From the NCBI GenBank assembly GCA_021789605.1, contig JAJYJI010000016.1, positions 1-38,719 of the forward strand: 38,719 nt of DNA, given 5' to 3'. Source of the DNA: a bacterium. Lineage in GTDB: Bacteria; SZUA-79; Acidulodesulfobacterales; Acidulodesulfobacteraceae. Positions 21,865 through 30,453 of this stretch are shown in pieces. Position 1 is the first letter of the stretch. Every line of letters begins with the position of its first letter. The notes beneath the pieces were generated by a model, which did not search any database, was not told the origin of the DNA, and worked only from the letters and a program-made list of their open reading frames with translations. A program made the position numbers and the translations under genes.

Positions 21865-23250
21865 TTATTTTATAAGTTTTATTTTAGATTGATTTTCAGC
21901 CGTTCCCGAATGGCATTCTTTAACGTTTTCTTTATGATTATCGTTTTCGGTTAAATCTTTTGAATTAAGATTGAAAAGCGCTTTTATAGTTTCGAGCGAA
22001 TTTACTCCGTCGGGATTTGCAGACGCTTTTTTAATGAGCACGGTCGGTTCGTGAAGTATTTTATTAGTCAGGGAATTTATTATTATATCTTTTTCTTCTT
22101 TATCGCCTATATACCGGGATAATTCTATTTCCAATATGTCTTTTACCTTATTCCTCAGAGAAATTATAACGGGGACGGCATTCAGGGACTCTTTCCAGTT
22201 CATAAATTCTTTAGTGCCGGCTTCTATAAGTTCTTTGGCGGCGTCTGCCTCCTGCTTTCTAATTTCCAAATTGTTTTCTATCATTTTCCCTATGTCGTCT
22301 ATATCGAACAGATATACGTTAGGTATTTTATTAATTTCTGGGTCGATATTCCTCGGCATGGAAATATCTATTAGAAATAAGGGCCTTTGTTTGCGGATTT
22401 TTATAACGGGCAATATATCGTCGTATTTTATGATATATTCGTCCGAACCGGTAGAACATAAAACTATATCCGCTTGGGGCAGAAATTTGTAATATTCCGA
22501 AAAATCTATAACGCTTAGATATTCTTTTTCGTTTAAAGCAAATGCTTTCTCGACAAATTGATGCGCTTTTTCTTTAGTCCTGTTTGCTATATAAATATTG
22601 CGCACGCCGTATTTAATAAAGTGTTTAACGGTAAGCTTCCCCATTTCGCCGGCGCCGAGAAGCAGCACCTTTTTTTCTCCCAGACTGTTAAAAATCTTTT
22701 TTGAAAGTTCGACCGCGGCGTAACTGACGGATACGGGAGACGCCGCTATTCTCGTTTCGGTTCGAACCGCTTTGGCGCAGTTAAAAGCCTTGTGAAACAA
22801 TTTATTTAGAAACTGGCCGCTTGTTTTAATATTGCAGGCTTCGTTGTACGCTTCTTTAAGCTGTCCTAATATTTGCGGTTCCCCTATTATCATCGAATCT
22901 AAACTTGAAGCCACGCTGAATAAGTGCCTGACGGCGTCTTCGTTCAGATACATATAAAAAAGATTTTCCTTGCCGGTTTCCCCGAAAAAATGTCTGGAAA
23001 TATAATCTTTAATCGCATGCGCGCCTTTTCCATGCGCAACCGAAGCTAAATCCATAATAAATTCAGACCTGTTGCATGTAGTGAGGACGACTATTTCATT
23101 AATTAAAGACTTGCCGTTTTCGTCTTTCAAATCAAGCAGTTTGTTTGTAAAATCCTGCCTTAGTTCCAGGCTTATAAGCTTTTTGGAAACCGTTTCCCTG
23201 TCGCTTATATCTGCAGATTTATGATTTAACCCGATTATTAAAATATCCAT
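21865..23250 (-). CDS. hemA: Glutamyl-tRNA reductase
   Basis: A 461-residue NADPH enzyme that reduces glutamyl-tRNA to glutamate-1-semialdehyde, the first committed step of tetrapyrrole synthesis by the C5 route. The N-terminus is DILIIGLNHKSADISDRE. The catalytic Cys lies in VVLTTCNRSEF, and EPQILGQLKEAY, a Rossmann site VLLLGAGEMG and FLIDISMPRNIDP follow. The last 40 or so residues are a polar extension beyond the dimerisation domain with no recognised motif. It sits between a hemX-like gene and hemC, a common hemAX order. In some bacteria HemX controls HemA level. Confidence 0.95.
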   Translation of the reverse strand: MDILIIGLNHKSADISDRETVSKKLISLELRQDFTNKLLDLKDENGKSLINEIVVLTTCNRSEFIMDLASVAHGKGAHAIKDYISRHFFGETGKENLFYMYLNEDAVRHLFSVASSLDSMIIGEPQILGQLKEAYNEACNIKTSGQFLNKLFHKAFNCAKAVRTETRIAASPVSVSYAAVELSKKIFNSLGEKKVLLLGAGEMGKLTVKHFIKYGVRNIYIANRTKEKAHQFVEKAFALNEKEYLSVIDFSEYYKFLPQADIVLCSTGSDEYIIKYDDILPVIKIRKQRPLFLIDISMPRNIDPEINKIPNVYLFDIDDIGKMIENNLEIRKQEADAAKELIEAGTKEFMNWKESLNAVPVIISLRNKVKDILEIELSRYIGDKEEKDIIINSLTNKILHEPTVLIKKASANPDGVNSLETIKALFNLNSKDLTENDNHKENVKECHSGTAENQSKIKLIK

Positions 23251-23289
23251 AACGTCAATCTATGGCATCCTTATTAAAATATTAAATTT

Positions 23290-24135
23290 TTATTCGAATC
23301 CGTGAAACGACGGAAATAAATAAAAAGAAAAACCTAAACTAAGAATTATGAGCAAAAAACCGATAACGCTAAAAACGGCGGCATTCTTTCCCCTCAAGCC
23401 TTTTGCTATCCTCTCATGCAATAAAACGGCGTAAATAAGCCATGTTATAAGCGAAACGATTTCAATCGGCTTTACTATCATGAAAGTTTTAAACAGCGTC
23501 CCCGACAAATAAATTCCTATTAAAATTCCTATGGTTATAAAAGGAAACCCTATTTTCAGGCATTTATAATTAATGTTGTCCAATAATTCTAAATTATAGC
23601 CCCTGCCCGGGTGCAGAACCTCCGGAATCTGAATATCTTTTTTATCGAACAGTTTAAGATTTTTCTTAATTTTAATCTTCCTTTCTTGAAAAATATATAT
23701 TAAAGAAACTATAAAAGCAAGGGCAAAAAACGAATCGCCTATAAGTATAAGAATTATATGGGTGAAAAGAATGGTTTTATCGAAATTAAACATAACCGGT
23801 TTTATAAGAATATGAGGCGCAAAAAATCCTATCAATAAATTTATCGCTACTAAAGGAGTGATATAGAGCAAAATATATTCAATCTTGTAAAAAAGGCTGA
23901 ATAATACTACGATAAACATTAAAATCCATGCGTTAAAAAAAACAAACCGGTCTATGCGGACCGGAACGGCAAATCCTTTAAAGCTCAAAATCGTAAAAAA
24001 TATTATGCTTTGAAATATAAAACCCGTATAAATGAGATAAATAAAAAGCCTGTATAATTTCATCTCTTTAGGTAAAAAAAGCAGATAAGAAAAAATATAT
24101 AAAAAAATCGGAATTAAATATAATTCTTCAAACAT
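23290..24135 (-). CDS. hemX: HemX-like membrane protein (CcsA/cytochrome c assembly superfamily)
   Basis: A 281-residue protein with about eight membrane segments. The C-terminal part follows the CcsA/HemX pattern: NYKCLKIGFPFITIGILIG, then SLITWLIYAVLLHERIAKGLRGKNAA. The tryptophan-rich WGxxWxWDPKE motif that binds heme in true CcsA cytochrome c synthases is not preserved (KPIEIVSLITW is found instead), which favours HemX. HemX next to hemA is known in Bacillus and many others, where it affects the amount of HemA. The gene is 5 bp after sirC and 39 bp before hemA on the same strand. A direct role in cytochrome c maturation is less likely but cannot be excluded. Confidence 0.75.
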   Translation of the reverse strand: MFEELYLIPIFLYIFSYLLFLPKEMKLYRLFIYLIYTGFIFQSIIFFTILSFKGFAVPVRIDRFVFFNAWILMFIVVLFSLFYKIEYILLYITPLVAINLLIGFFAPHILIKPVMFNFDKTILFTHIILILIGDSFFALAFIVSLIYIFQERKIKIKKNLKLFDKKDIQIPEVLHPGRGYNLELLDNINYKCLKIGFPFITIGILIGIYLSGTLFKTFMIVKPIEIVSLITWLIYAVLLHERIAKGLRGKNAAVFSVIGFLLIILSLGFSFYLFPSFHGFE

Positions 24136-24140
24136 AATAG

Positions 24141-24785
24141 TTATGACCTCTTAAGAAAATTGCTTATAAAAAGGCTTGCATCGGAAAATTTTTTGTCTTT
24201 AATCAGTTCGAAAAGGTCTGAATTTATTAATTCGTCAAAAAGTTCCTGATTTTTGCTTTGCGGATATTTCTTTTTCTTTATTTCCCTTCTCATAAACCCT
24301 AAAATTTTAACATAGGCGTCATATTCCTCTCCGTAAACCTTTTCTAAATCTTCCCTGATTTTTCTCGCAAGTCTGGGGCTCGAACCGCTTGTAAAAACAG
24401 CTATATCGAATTCTCCCCTCGAAACGAGCGCCGGAAGGGTAAATGTGCAAAATTCAGGCTTATCGGCTACGTTTATTAAAATATTTTTCTTCACGCATCT
24501 TTTAAACAGCCCTTTTTCAATTTTTATGCTTTTTTCTCCCGCAGAAATTGCGCAAAATACTGCAAAAGCCCCTTTTTCGTCCCCAGCTTTATAGGCTCTG
24601 TCGACCCATGACGCCTTGGATTTTTTTACGAATTCCGCGATTTCGGGAGAAATTTCCGGGGATACAACGGTTATGTCCGCGCCTCTTTCCACAAGCCTTT
24701 CCGCCTTCCTGGACGCAACCGCGCCGCCGCCTACCACAAGAACCTTTTTATTGTAAATGTTGAGATTAACCGGATAATATTTCAT
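24141..24785 (-). CDS. Precorrin-2 dehydrogenase / sirohydrochlorin ferrochelatase-like protein (SirC/Met8p type)
   Basis: A 214-residue protein with an N-terminal NAD-binding domain (NKKVLVVGGGAVASRKAERL, TVVSPEIS), then NVADKPEFCTFTLPALVSRGEFDIAVFTSGSSPRLA, the conserved core of the CysG-N/Met8p family, and a helical C-terminal domain. It oxidises precorrin-2 to sirohydrochlorin; some members also insert iron. Product and context (CobA-HemD, AhbC, AhbD) fit siroheme supply to the Ahb heme route. The reading frame starts 2 bp after the AMMECR1-family gene with a GGAG site, so the genes are one transcript. Single or double activity cannot be decided from the sequence. Confidence 0.9.
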   Translation of the reverse strand: MKYYPVNLNIYNKKVLVVGGGAVASRKAERLVERGADITVVSPEISPEIAEFVKKSKASWVDRAYKAGDEKGAFAVFCAISAGEKSIKIEKGLFKRCVKKNILINVADKPEFCTFTLPALVSRGEFDIAVFTSGSSPRLARKIREDLEKVYGEEYDAYVKILGFMRREIKKKKYPQSKNQELFDELINSDLFELIKDKKFSDASLFISNFLKRS

Positions 24786-24787
24786 TT

Positions 24788-25357
24788 TTATTCTCCAAAA
24801 ACAATGGCCGAAAACGTGCAGATATCGGCATCGTTTTTATAAGCATCCGAAGAAAGGCCGGCCTTCATAGAAACGGCCTCTAAAAAACCCTTCCTATCCA
24901 TATTGCATTCGGTGGCAACCTGCGGAAGCAAAACCCCGTGACACGGTCCTTTTATGAGATATAAACCGTGTTTCCCAATTTCTATGCTGTCTATGTCGTC
25001 TATCTTTTCAAGAGGGGTTAAAACCGATATTTCGATTTTTATATTTTGAAGTTCAGAGTTGCTTAACGGTCTGAATCTGGGGTCGCTAAAAGCCGCCTCC
25101 TTAGCCATATTATAAACATTTTGATAAATAGGAATACCGAAATTAAAATTGCCTATGCAACCCCTTAAATGTTCTCCGCCCGTCTTTAACGTAACAAAAA
25201 CGCCTGCATTTATTTTAAGGCTGTCCGTAATCTCCGATAACAGCTCTTTTGAATTTATGAACAAATCTTTATTTCTATTTAAGCTTTCCTCGATAGATTT
25301 TCTTGCTATTTTTATTAAAATAGATTTTTCATTTTCCGTTAAATCAAAATTTTTCAT
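24788..25357 (-). CDS. AMMECR1 / AmmeMemoRadiSam system protein A-like
   Basis: A 189-residue protein of the AMMECR1 family, recognised from HLRGCIGNF, the preceding FVTLKTGGE, AAFSDPRFRPL, KIEISVLTPLEKI and GLYLIKGPCHGVLLPQVA. The ATG at 25357 is chosen because AAGGTGG lies 5 nt upstream; a GTG three codons earlier is possible. Family members often occur with Memo-like and radical SAM proteins (AmmeMemoRadiSam), but those two are not next to it here. The molecular role is unknown. The conserved LRGCIG loop with its Cys is intact. Confidence 0.88.
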   Translation of the reverse strand: MKNFDLTENEKSILIKIARKSIEESLNRNKDLFINSKELLSEITDSLKINAGVFVTLKTGGEHLRGCIGNFNFGIPIYQNVYNMAKEAAFSDPRFRPLSNSELQNIKIEISVLTPLEKIDDIDSIEIGKHGLYLIKGPCHGVLLPQVATECNMDRKGFLEAVSMKAGLSSDAYKNDADICTFSAIVFGE

Positions 25358-25397
25358 TTTAACCACCTTTTATGGGACGGCTTATACCCGCCGCGCC

Positions 25398-25823
25398 TTA
25401 TTTAATAGTTTCGATTTTATAAGACCACTCTATATCGACCGAGTTTTTTAGCATTGCCCACACGCTGCAATATTTGTCTTTGGACAATTCTATGGCTCTA
25501 ATCACAGCCTGCTCGTCTATATTCTTTCCTTTGATTTCATAAATAATGGAGATTTTGGTAAATACGCGGGGATGGGTTTCGGCTCTTTCTCCGGTAACAT
25601 TCACTTTATAGCCTTCTATGTCCTGTTTTTTCTTTTTTAATATAGAAACTATATCCATAGAACTGCATCCCGCAAGACTTACGAGGATTAAATCCGTAGG
25701 CTTAACACCCTCGTCGTTTCCTCCGGACTCTTTAGACGTATCCAGCAGAACGGAATAACCGTTATCTTTATCCTGATATGCCCTGAACTGCAAACCGCCA
25801 AGATATTCTAATTTAATCCCCAT
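25398..25823 (-). CDS. OsmC-family protein
   Basis: A 141-residue OsmC/YhfA-type protein. The two reactive cysteines are present: one in LVSLAGCSSMDIVSIL, one in KYCSVWAML. Classical OsmC enzymes reduce organic hydroperoxides with this pair; the YhfA-like branch is less well understood. The segment VNVTGERAETHPRVFTKI matches the beta-sheet that carries the other conserved residues. A GGAG site precedes the ATG. It lies between gpsA (13 bp upstream) and the AMMECR1 gene and is probably co-transcribed. Confidence 0.88.
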   Translation of the reverse strand: MGIKLEYLGGLQFRAYQDKDNGYSVLLDTSKESGGNDEGVKPTDLILVSLAGCSSMDIVSILKKKKQDIEGYKVNVTGERAETHPRVFTKISIIYEIKGKNIDEQAVIRAIELSKDKYCSVWAMLKNSVDIEWSYKIETIK

Positions 25824-25836
25824 AATAATTCTCCGA

Positions 25837-26859
25837 TTATATAAACTCGTTTTTTATATCTCTCTCCAAAAGCTTAGTTATTGCATCTGCGGGCTTAAGC
25901 CCTTCATAAAGGACGGAATATACGACTCCTGTTATCGGCATATATATATTTTTTTCTTTGGCGATGGCGTGAACTGATTTCGCGGTTGCGACTCCTTCGG
26001 CAACCATCTTCGTGCCGCTTAAAATAAAATCTAAGCTTTCTCCTTTTCCGATTCTGACCCCGACCGACCTGTTTCTGCTTAAATCCGACGTGGACGTCAG
26101 CATCAGGTCGCCGAGACCCGATAATCCGGTAAAGGTTTGTCCGTCCGCTCCCAATGCTTCGCCGAATCTTGTAATCTCGGCTATTCCGCGGGTTAGAAGG
26201 GCAGCCCTTGCGTTATTGCCCAATCCAAGCCCGTCGGAAATACCCGCCGCGATAGAGATGATATTTTTAAGGCTTCCTCCCAGTTCCACCCCGATGACGT
26301 CGTTTAAAGTATATATCCTAAAGTTTATTATATTCTTAAAAAAAATTTTTAACTCATCTAAAATTTTGCCGTTAAAAGACGCGATGCATACCGCGGCAGG
26401 AAGATGTTTCGCGACCTCCGCCGCAAAACTTGGGCCGCTCAATACGGCATATCTTTCAAGCATAGAGCTGCCCAGCACGCTTTCAAAAACCTTATACGGC
26501 AGGTTCATAGACTTATCGCCCAGCCCTTTTGCCGTATTTACAAATATAAAGCCTTTGGAAATAAATTCATCCTCATATTTTTTTACGTCTATAAGGGTGT
26601 CTTTCAGGGCAATCGAAGGAACCGCGAGAAATATAATCCTGCAGTTTTCGAAAACGGCTTCATAATCGTCGGTTATTATAATATTGTCGTTTAAATATAC
26701 TCCTTTTAAATAGTATTCGTTATATCTTTTGTTTTTTAACTCTAAGGCAAATTCTTTATTTCTGCATTTTAAATAAACTTCCGGCGCAAATTTTGAAAAA
26801 TTGGCGGCCAGAGCCGTTCCAAAACTCCCCGAACCTATAATTCCTATCGGTTTTTTCAT
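25837..26859 (-). CDS. gpsA: NAD(P)H-dependent glycerol-3-phosphate dehydrogenase
   Basis: A 340-residue enzyme making sn-glycerol-3-phosphate from dihydroxyacetone phosphate for phospholipid synthesis. The N-terminal Rossmann motif is IGIIGSGSFGTALAANFS. Further marks are FVNTAKGLG, LSGPSFAAEVA, the catalytic-lysine region GVELGGSLKNIISIAAGISDG and GLSGLGDLMLT with RNRSVGVRIG. Length and motif order are those of standard GpsA. It follows gyrA after 26 bp. Confidence 0.95.
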   Translation of the reverse strand: MKKPIGIIGSGSFGTALAANFSKFAPEVYLKCRNKEFALELKNKRYNEYYLKGVYLNDNIIITDDYEAVFENCRIIFLAVPSIALKDTLIDVKKYEDEFISKGFIFVNTAKGLGDKSMNLPYKVFESVLGSSMLERYAVLSGPSFAAEVAKHLPAAVCIASFNGKILDELKIFFKNIINFRIYTLNDVIGVELGGSLKNIISIAAGISDGLGLGNNARAALLTRGIAEITRFGEALGADGQTFTGLSGLGDLMLTSTSDLSRNRSVGVRIGKGESLDFILSGTKMVAEGVATAKSVHAIAKEKNIYMPITGVVYSVLYEGLKPADAITKLLERDIKNEFI

Positions 26860-26885
26860 ATAAATATAAATTTAAAAGCGCCTTT

Positions 26886-29309
26886 CTATTCGATTTCGTC
26901 GTTTACGGATATAACCGCGCTGACGACCCTTTCGTTTTCGTCGAGATTGACTAATTTTACGCCCATAGTGTTTCTGCCGATGCTTCTCAAGTTGGACGCG
27001 TTAATGCGAATTATTTTACCGTTTGACGTAATGAGTATAATGTCGTTATCTCCAGAGGCTTTAAGCACCGAAACTACAGAGCCGTTTCTTTCGCCGGTTT
27101 TAATGGCGATTATGCCTTTTCCGCCCCTGCTCTGTTTTCTGAATTCCGTCATCTTTGTTTTTTTGCCGTAGCCTTTCTCCGTAATGGCGATAAGATAATC
27201 GTTTTCGGATGAAAGCAGGTCCATAGAAACAACCGAATCGTTTTCAGAAAGGCTAATGCCTTTCACTCCCATTGCCCCCCGGCCGAGCGTCCTGAAACCG
27301 CCGGCTTCCGCGCAGATGGATTTGCCGGTTTTCGTAGCTATCGTTATAAGCTGATTCTTTATATTATTATCGGCAATCCGCGTGCTTATTACTTCGTCGC
27401 CATCCCTAAGTTTCATGGCTATCAGTCCGTTTTTCCTGATATTGGCAAATTTATCCAAAGAAATTTTTATAATCTGTCCGTTTTTCGTAGCAATAAAAAT
27501 GGAATACTTTTTATCGAAATTTTCAATCGGAAGCACAGAAGAAATCGCTTCTTTGTCTTTTAAATCGATAAGGTTTACGATAGGTTTCCCCTTGGAAGTT
27601 TTAAGAGTTTCCGGAATATCGTAAACATTTAATTTATATGCGTTGCCTAAATTCGTTATAAATAAAATAACGTCGTGGGTATTTGCGCAAAAAGAGTTTG
27701 CCACAAAATCCTCTTCTTTGGATTTTATGCCCGTCTGCCCTTTGCCTCCCCTGTTTTGGGCTTTAAACGTGGACAGCTTCGTTCTTTTAATATATCCGTT
27801 TTCGGTCATCATGACTATCATCGCTTCGTTGGGTATGAGGTCGGTCAACGCGACTTCGTTTTCTTCGTTTACAATCTCGGTCTTCCTTTTATCTCCAAAT
27901 TTTTCCCTGATAAGTTTAAGCTCTTCTTTTATTACGTCTTTTATAAGTTTTTCGCTTTCCAAAAGTTCTCTCAGGCTTTTTACCCTGCCTAATATTTCTT
28001 CGTATTCTTTAATAATGTGTTCCCGCTCTAAATTGGTAATCTTTTCCAATTTTAAATCGAGAACGGCGCGCGCCTGAATTTCCGAAAAGCCATACTTTTC
28101 CATCAAGCGGTCCTTGGCGGCGGAAGGAGACGCGGAAGTCTTTATAAGCTCTATAACTTCGTCGATATTCTGTGCTACTGTCCTGAATGCTTCCAATATA
28201 TGAAGGCGCGCTTCCGCTTTTTTTAATTCAAATATTGTCCTTTTTATAACGACTTCTTTCCGGAAATCTACGAAAAGGGACAACATATCCTTTATGTTTA
28301 ATATTTTGGGCTGGTTGTTCACGATTGCGAGGAAAATTACCCCAAACGTTTCTTCGAGCTGGGTATGTTTAAAGAGATTGTTTATTACGACCGTTTCTTT
28401 TGCGTCTCTTTTTAGTTCTATGACTATCCGCATGCCTTCCCTGTCGGATTCGTCCCTGAGGTCGGATATGCCTTCGAGCTTTTTTTCTTTGACGAGTTCG
28501 GCTATGCGTTCAAGTATCTTGGATTTGTTCACCTGATAAGGTATCTCGGTAATTATTATTTTCGCTTTCTCGAAGTGATATCTCGCTCTCACCTTAATAA
28601 GCCCTCTTCCGGTGTTAAAATAGTTATTTATTCCGGAATAGCCGTAAATTATTCCGCCAGTTGGAAAATCCGGCCCCTTTATTACCGACTTTAATTCGTC
28701 TATGCCGCAGTCGGGATTATCCATGAAATAAAGCGCGGCGTCAATGGATTCCGTAAGGTTATGCGGGGGTATGTTCGAAGACATTCCTACTGCGATGCCC
28801 GACGAACCGTTGACGAGGAGGTTAGGAAACTTGGCGGGCAAAACGGAAGGCTCTTTTAACGAACCGTCATAGTTTGGAGTAAAATCGACGGTTTCAAAAT
28901 CTATGTCGTCCAATAAAAACGATGAAAGCTTAGTCATCCTTATTTCAGTATATCTCATGGCCGCAGGCGGGTCTCCGTCTATTGAACCGAAATTTCCCTG
29001 TCCGTCGACAAGCGGATATCTTAAAGAAAAATCCTGCGCCATCCTGACGGTCGCATCGTAAACAGCCACATCGCCGTGCGGATGATATTTACCTATAACA
29101 TCGCCGACGATTCTTGCCGATTTTTTATATGATTTGTTATAATCGTTGCCTATTTCGTTCATAGCAAAAAGTATTCTTCTATGAACGGGCTTTAAACCGT
29201 CTTTGACCTCGGGAAGCGCGCGCCCTATGATTACGCTCATAGCATAATCGAGGTACGACTGTCTCATTTCGTCTTCGATGTTAATGTTGATAATGCTCTT
29301 CTGCTCCAA
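26886..29309 (-). CDS. gyrA: DNA gyrase subunit A
   Basis: An 807-residue subunit that cuts and rejoins DNA during ATP-driven negative supercoiling. The start is probably the TTG at 29309, preceded by GCGGAGG; another TTG at 29327 would give six extra residues. The N-terminal domain has [43 protein letters not shown] and the active Tyr in AAMRYTEIR. The C-terminal beta-pinwheel has a GyrA-box-like QNRGGKG (canonical QRRGGKG) and repeated GYGKKT- or GQIIKI-type blades. In the quinolone region the residue matching E. coli Ser83 is Val (HGDVAVYD), while Asp87 is kept. GyrA is favoured over ParC by the box and the full six-blade C-terminal half. gyrB is not in the window. Confidence 0.95.
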   Translation of the reverse strand: MEQKSIININIEDEMRQSYLDYAMSVIIGRALPEVKDGLKPVHRRILFAMNEIGNDYNKSYKKSARIVGDVIGKYHPHGDVAVYDATVRMAQDFSLRYPLVDGQGNFGSIDGDPPAAMRYTEIRMTKLSSFLLDDIDFETVDFTPNYDGSLKEPSVLPAKFPNLLVNGSSGIAVGMSSNIPPHNLTESIDAALYFMDNPDCGIDELKSVIKGPDFPTGGIIYGYSGINNYFNTGRGLIKVRARYHFEKAKIIITEIPYQVNKSKILERIAELVKEKKLEGISDLRDESDREGMRIVIELKRDAKETVVINNLFKHTQLEETFGVIFLAIVNNQPKILNIKDMLSLFVDFRKEVVIKRTIFELKKAEARLHILEAFRTVAQNIDEVIELIKTSASPSAAKDRLMEKYGFSEIQARAVLDLKLEKITNLEREHIIKEYEEILGRVKSLRELLESEKLIKDVIKEELKLIREKFGDKRKTEIVNEENEVALTDLIPNEAMIVMMTENGYIKRTKLSTFKAQNRGGKGQTGIKSKEEDFVANSFCANTHDVILFITNLGNAYKLNVYDIPETLKTSKGKPIVNLIDLKDKEAISSVLPIENFDKKYSIFIATKNGQIIKISLDKFANIRKNGLIAMKLRDGDEVISTRIADNNIKNQLITIATKTGKSICAEAGGFRTLGRGAMGVKGISLSENDSVVSMDLLSSENDYLIAITEKGYGKKTKMTEFRKQSRGGKGIIAIKTGERNGSVVSVLKASGDNDIILITSNGKIIRINASNLRSIGRNTMGVKLVNLDENERVVSAVISVNDEIE

Positions 29310-29360
29310 AATTCCTCCGCAAAACAATTAAAATTAACGCTTATTTTTCTGAAGACCGGG

Positions 29361-30389
29361 CTATCCGCCGATTTCATTCATAAAATCGTTAGCCCACAAT
29401 AAAGACTCTTGTTTTTTAGCCTTTTCGTTAAAATTATGCTTATACTCTTTCAATTTAATGAACTCCGAAATCTTTTCGAAAATAATTTCATCGTCGGTTT
29501 CGTTTAAAATATCTTTTATATTATACTCCGTATCGTAAAAAAGGCACAGCCTTAAATTGCCCGACGCCGTAAGCCGGAGCCTGCTGCAATCCCCGCAAAA
29601 ATGCCGGGACAACGGGCTTATGAAACCTATGACCGCACCGCAGTCTTTAAATCCAAATTCCTTGCTGACCGAATTTTCTAAAACGCCTGCGCCGTCCTTA
29701 TCCTTTTTATTGCGGTTTATCAAGCTAAAGCCATCGTATGCAGAACTTATTTTTTCCTCTATTTCTTTGGATAACACCGCTTCGGCAATATTGCCGCCGA
29801 TAGGCATATATTCTATAAATCTTAAATTCAGCTCTAATTTCCTCGCAAAATCTACGAAATCTATTATTTCGCCGTCGTTTATACCTTTTATCAATACGGT
29901 ATTTATTTTTATCGGATTAAAACCCATATTTTTTGCAAGATTTATGCCGGTTATAACGTCTTTTAAGCTGCCCGTCCTAGTAATCTTGCGAAATATATCC
30001 TCTTTTAGGGAATCGAGGCTTATATTAATTCTTTTAAGCCCGGCATCGTAAAGCTCCCGCGCATATCTTTCCAGTAAAACCCCGTTTGTGGTTAATGAAA
30101 CGTCTTTAATTCCGCTTATGCCGCTTATGCTTTCGATAAAGCCGGCCAAGCCTTTTCTTACCAAGGGTTCCCCTCCGGTGATTCTTATTTTATTTACTCC
30201 GTGTTTTGCCAAAACGCTAACCAACCTGAGAATAATTTCGTACGAAATTATTTCGTCGTGATTTAACAAAGAAATACCTTTTTCGGGCATGCAGTAAACG
30301 CATCTTAAGTTGCATCTATCGGTTACGCTTATTCTTAAATACGTTATACGCCTTCCGTAATTGTCGGTCAAAGGTTTAAATTTATCCAA
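29361..30389 (-). CDS. moaA: GTP 3',8-cyclase MoaA (molybdenum cofactor synthesis)
   Basis: A 342-residue radical SAM enzyme that, with MoaC, converts GTP into cyclic pyranopterin monophosphate. It starts at a TTG (30389). DNYGRRITYLRISVTDRCN leads into the first cluster motif CNLRCVYC, then RITGGEPLVR, SLTTNG and INISLDSL. The second cluster sits in ISPLSRHFCGDCSRLRLTASGNLRLC. The C-terminus ends in the GG needed by MoaA for activity. Presence of Moco synthesis implies molybdo- or tungsto-enzymes elsewhere in the genome. Confidence 0.95.
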   Translation of the reverse strand: MDKFKPLTDNYGRRITYLRISVTDRCNLRCVYCMPEKGISLLNHDEIISYEIILRLVSVLAKHGVNKIRITGGEPLVRKGLAGFIESISGISGIKDVSLTTNGVLLERYARELYDAGLKRINISLDSLKEDIFRKITRTGSLKDVITGINLAKNMGFNPIKINTVLIKGINDGEIIDFVDFARKLELNLRFIEYMPIGGNIAEAVLSKEIEEKISSAYDGFSLINRNKKDKDGAGVLENSVSKEFGFKDCGAVIGFISPLSRHFCGDCSRLRLTASGNLRLCLFYDTEYNIKDILNETDDEIIFEKISEFIKLKEYKHNFNEKAKKQESLLWANDFMNEIGG

Positions 30390-30453
30390 AATATTTTATC
30401 CAGAATTTAAGTTGTACGCATATGCCTTAGTGCGCACGATATATAAAATATAA

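Noticed and set aside
23290-24135. CcsA cytochrome c synthase
   Set aside because: The tryptophan-rich WWD heme motif is not preserved and the gene sits next to hemA, so HemX-like is preferred.
26012-26665. 217-codon plus-strand open frame inside gpsA
   Set aside because: Long, but fully antisense to gpsA, whose motifs are complete. The translated peptide is a low-complexity Ser/Leu/Ile shadow.
29557-30051. 164-codon plus-strand open frame inside moaA
   Set aside because: Antisense to moaA, which has both iron-sulfur motifs. No start signal or family resemblance.
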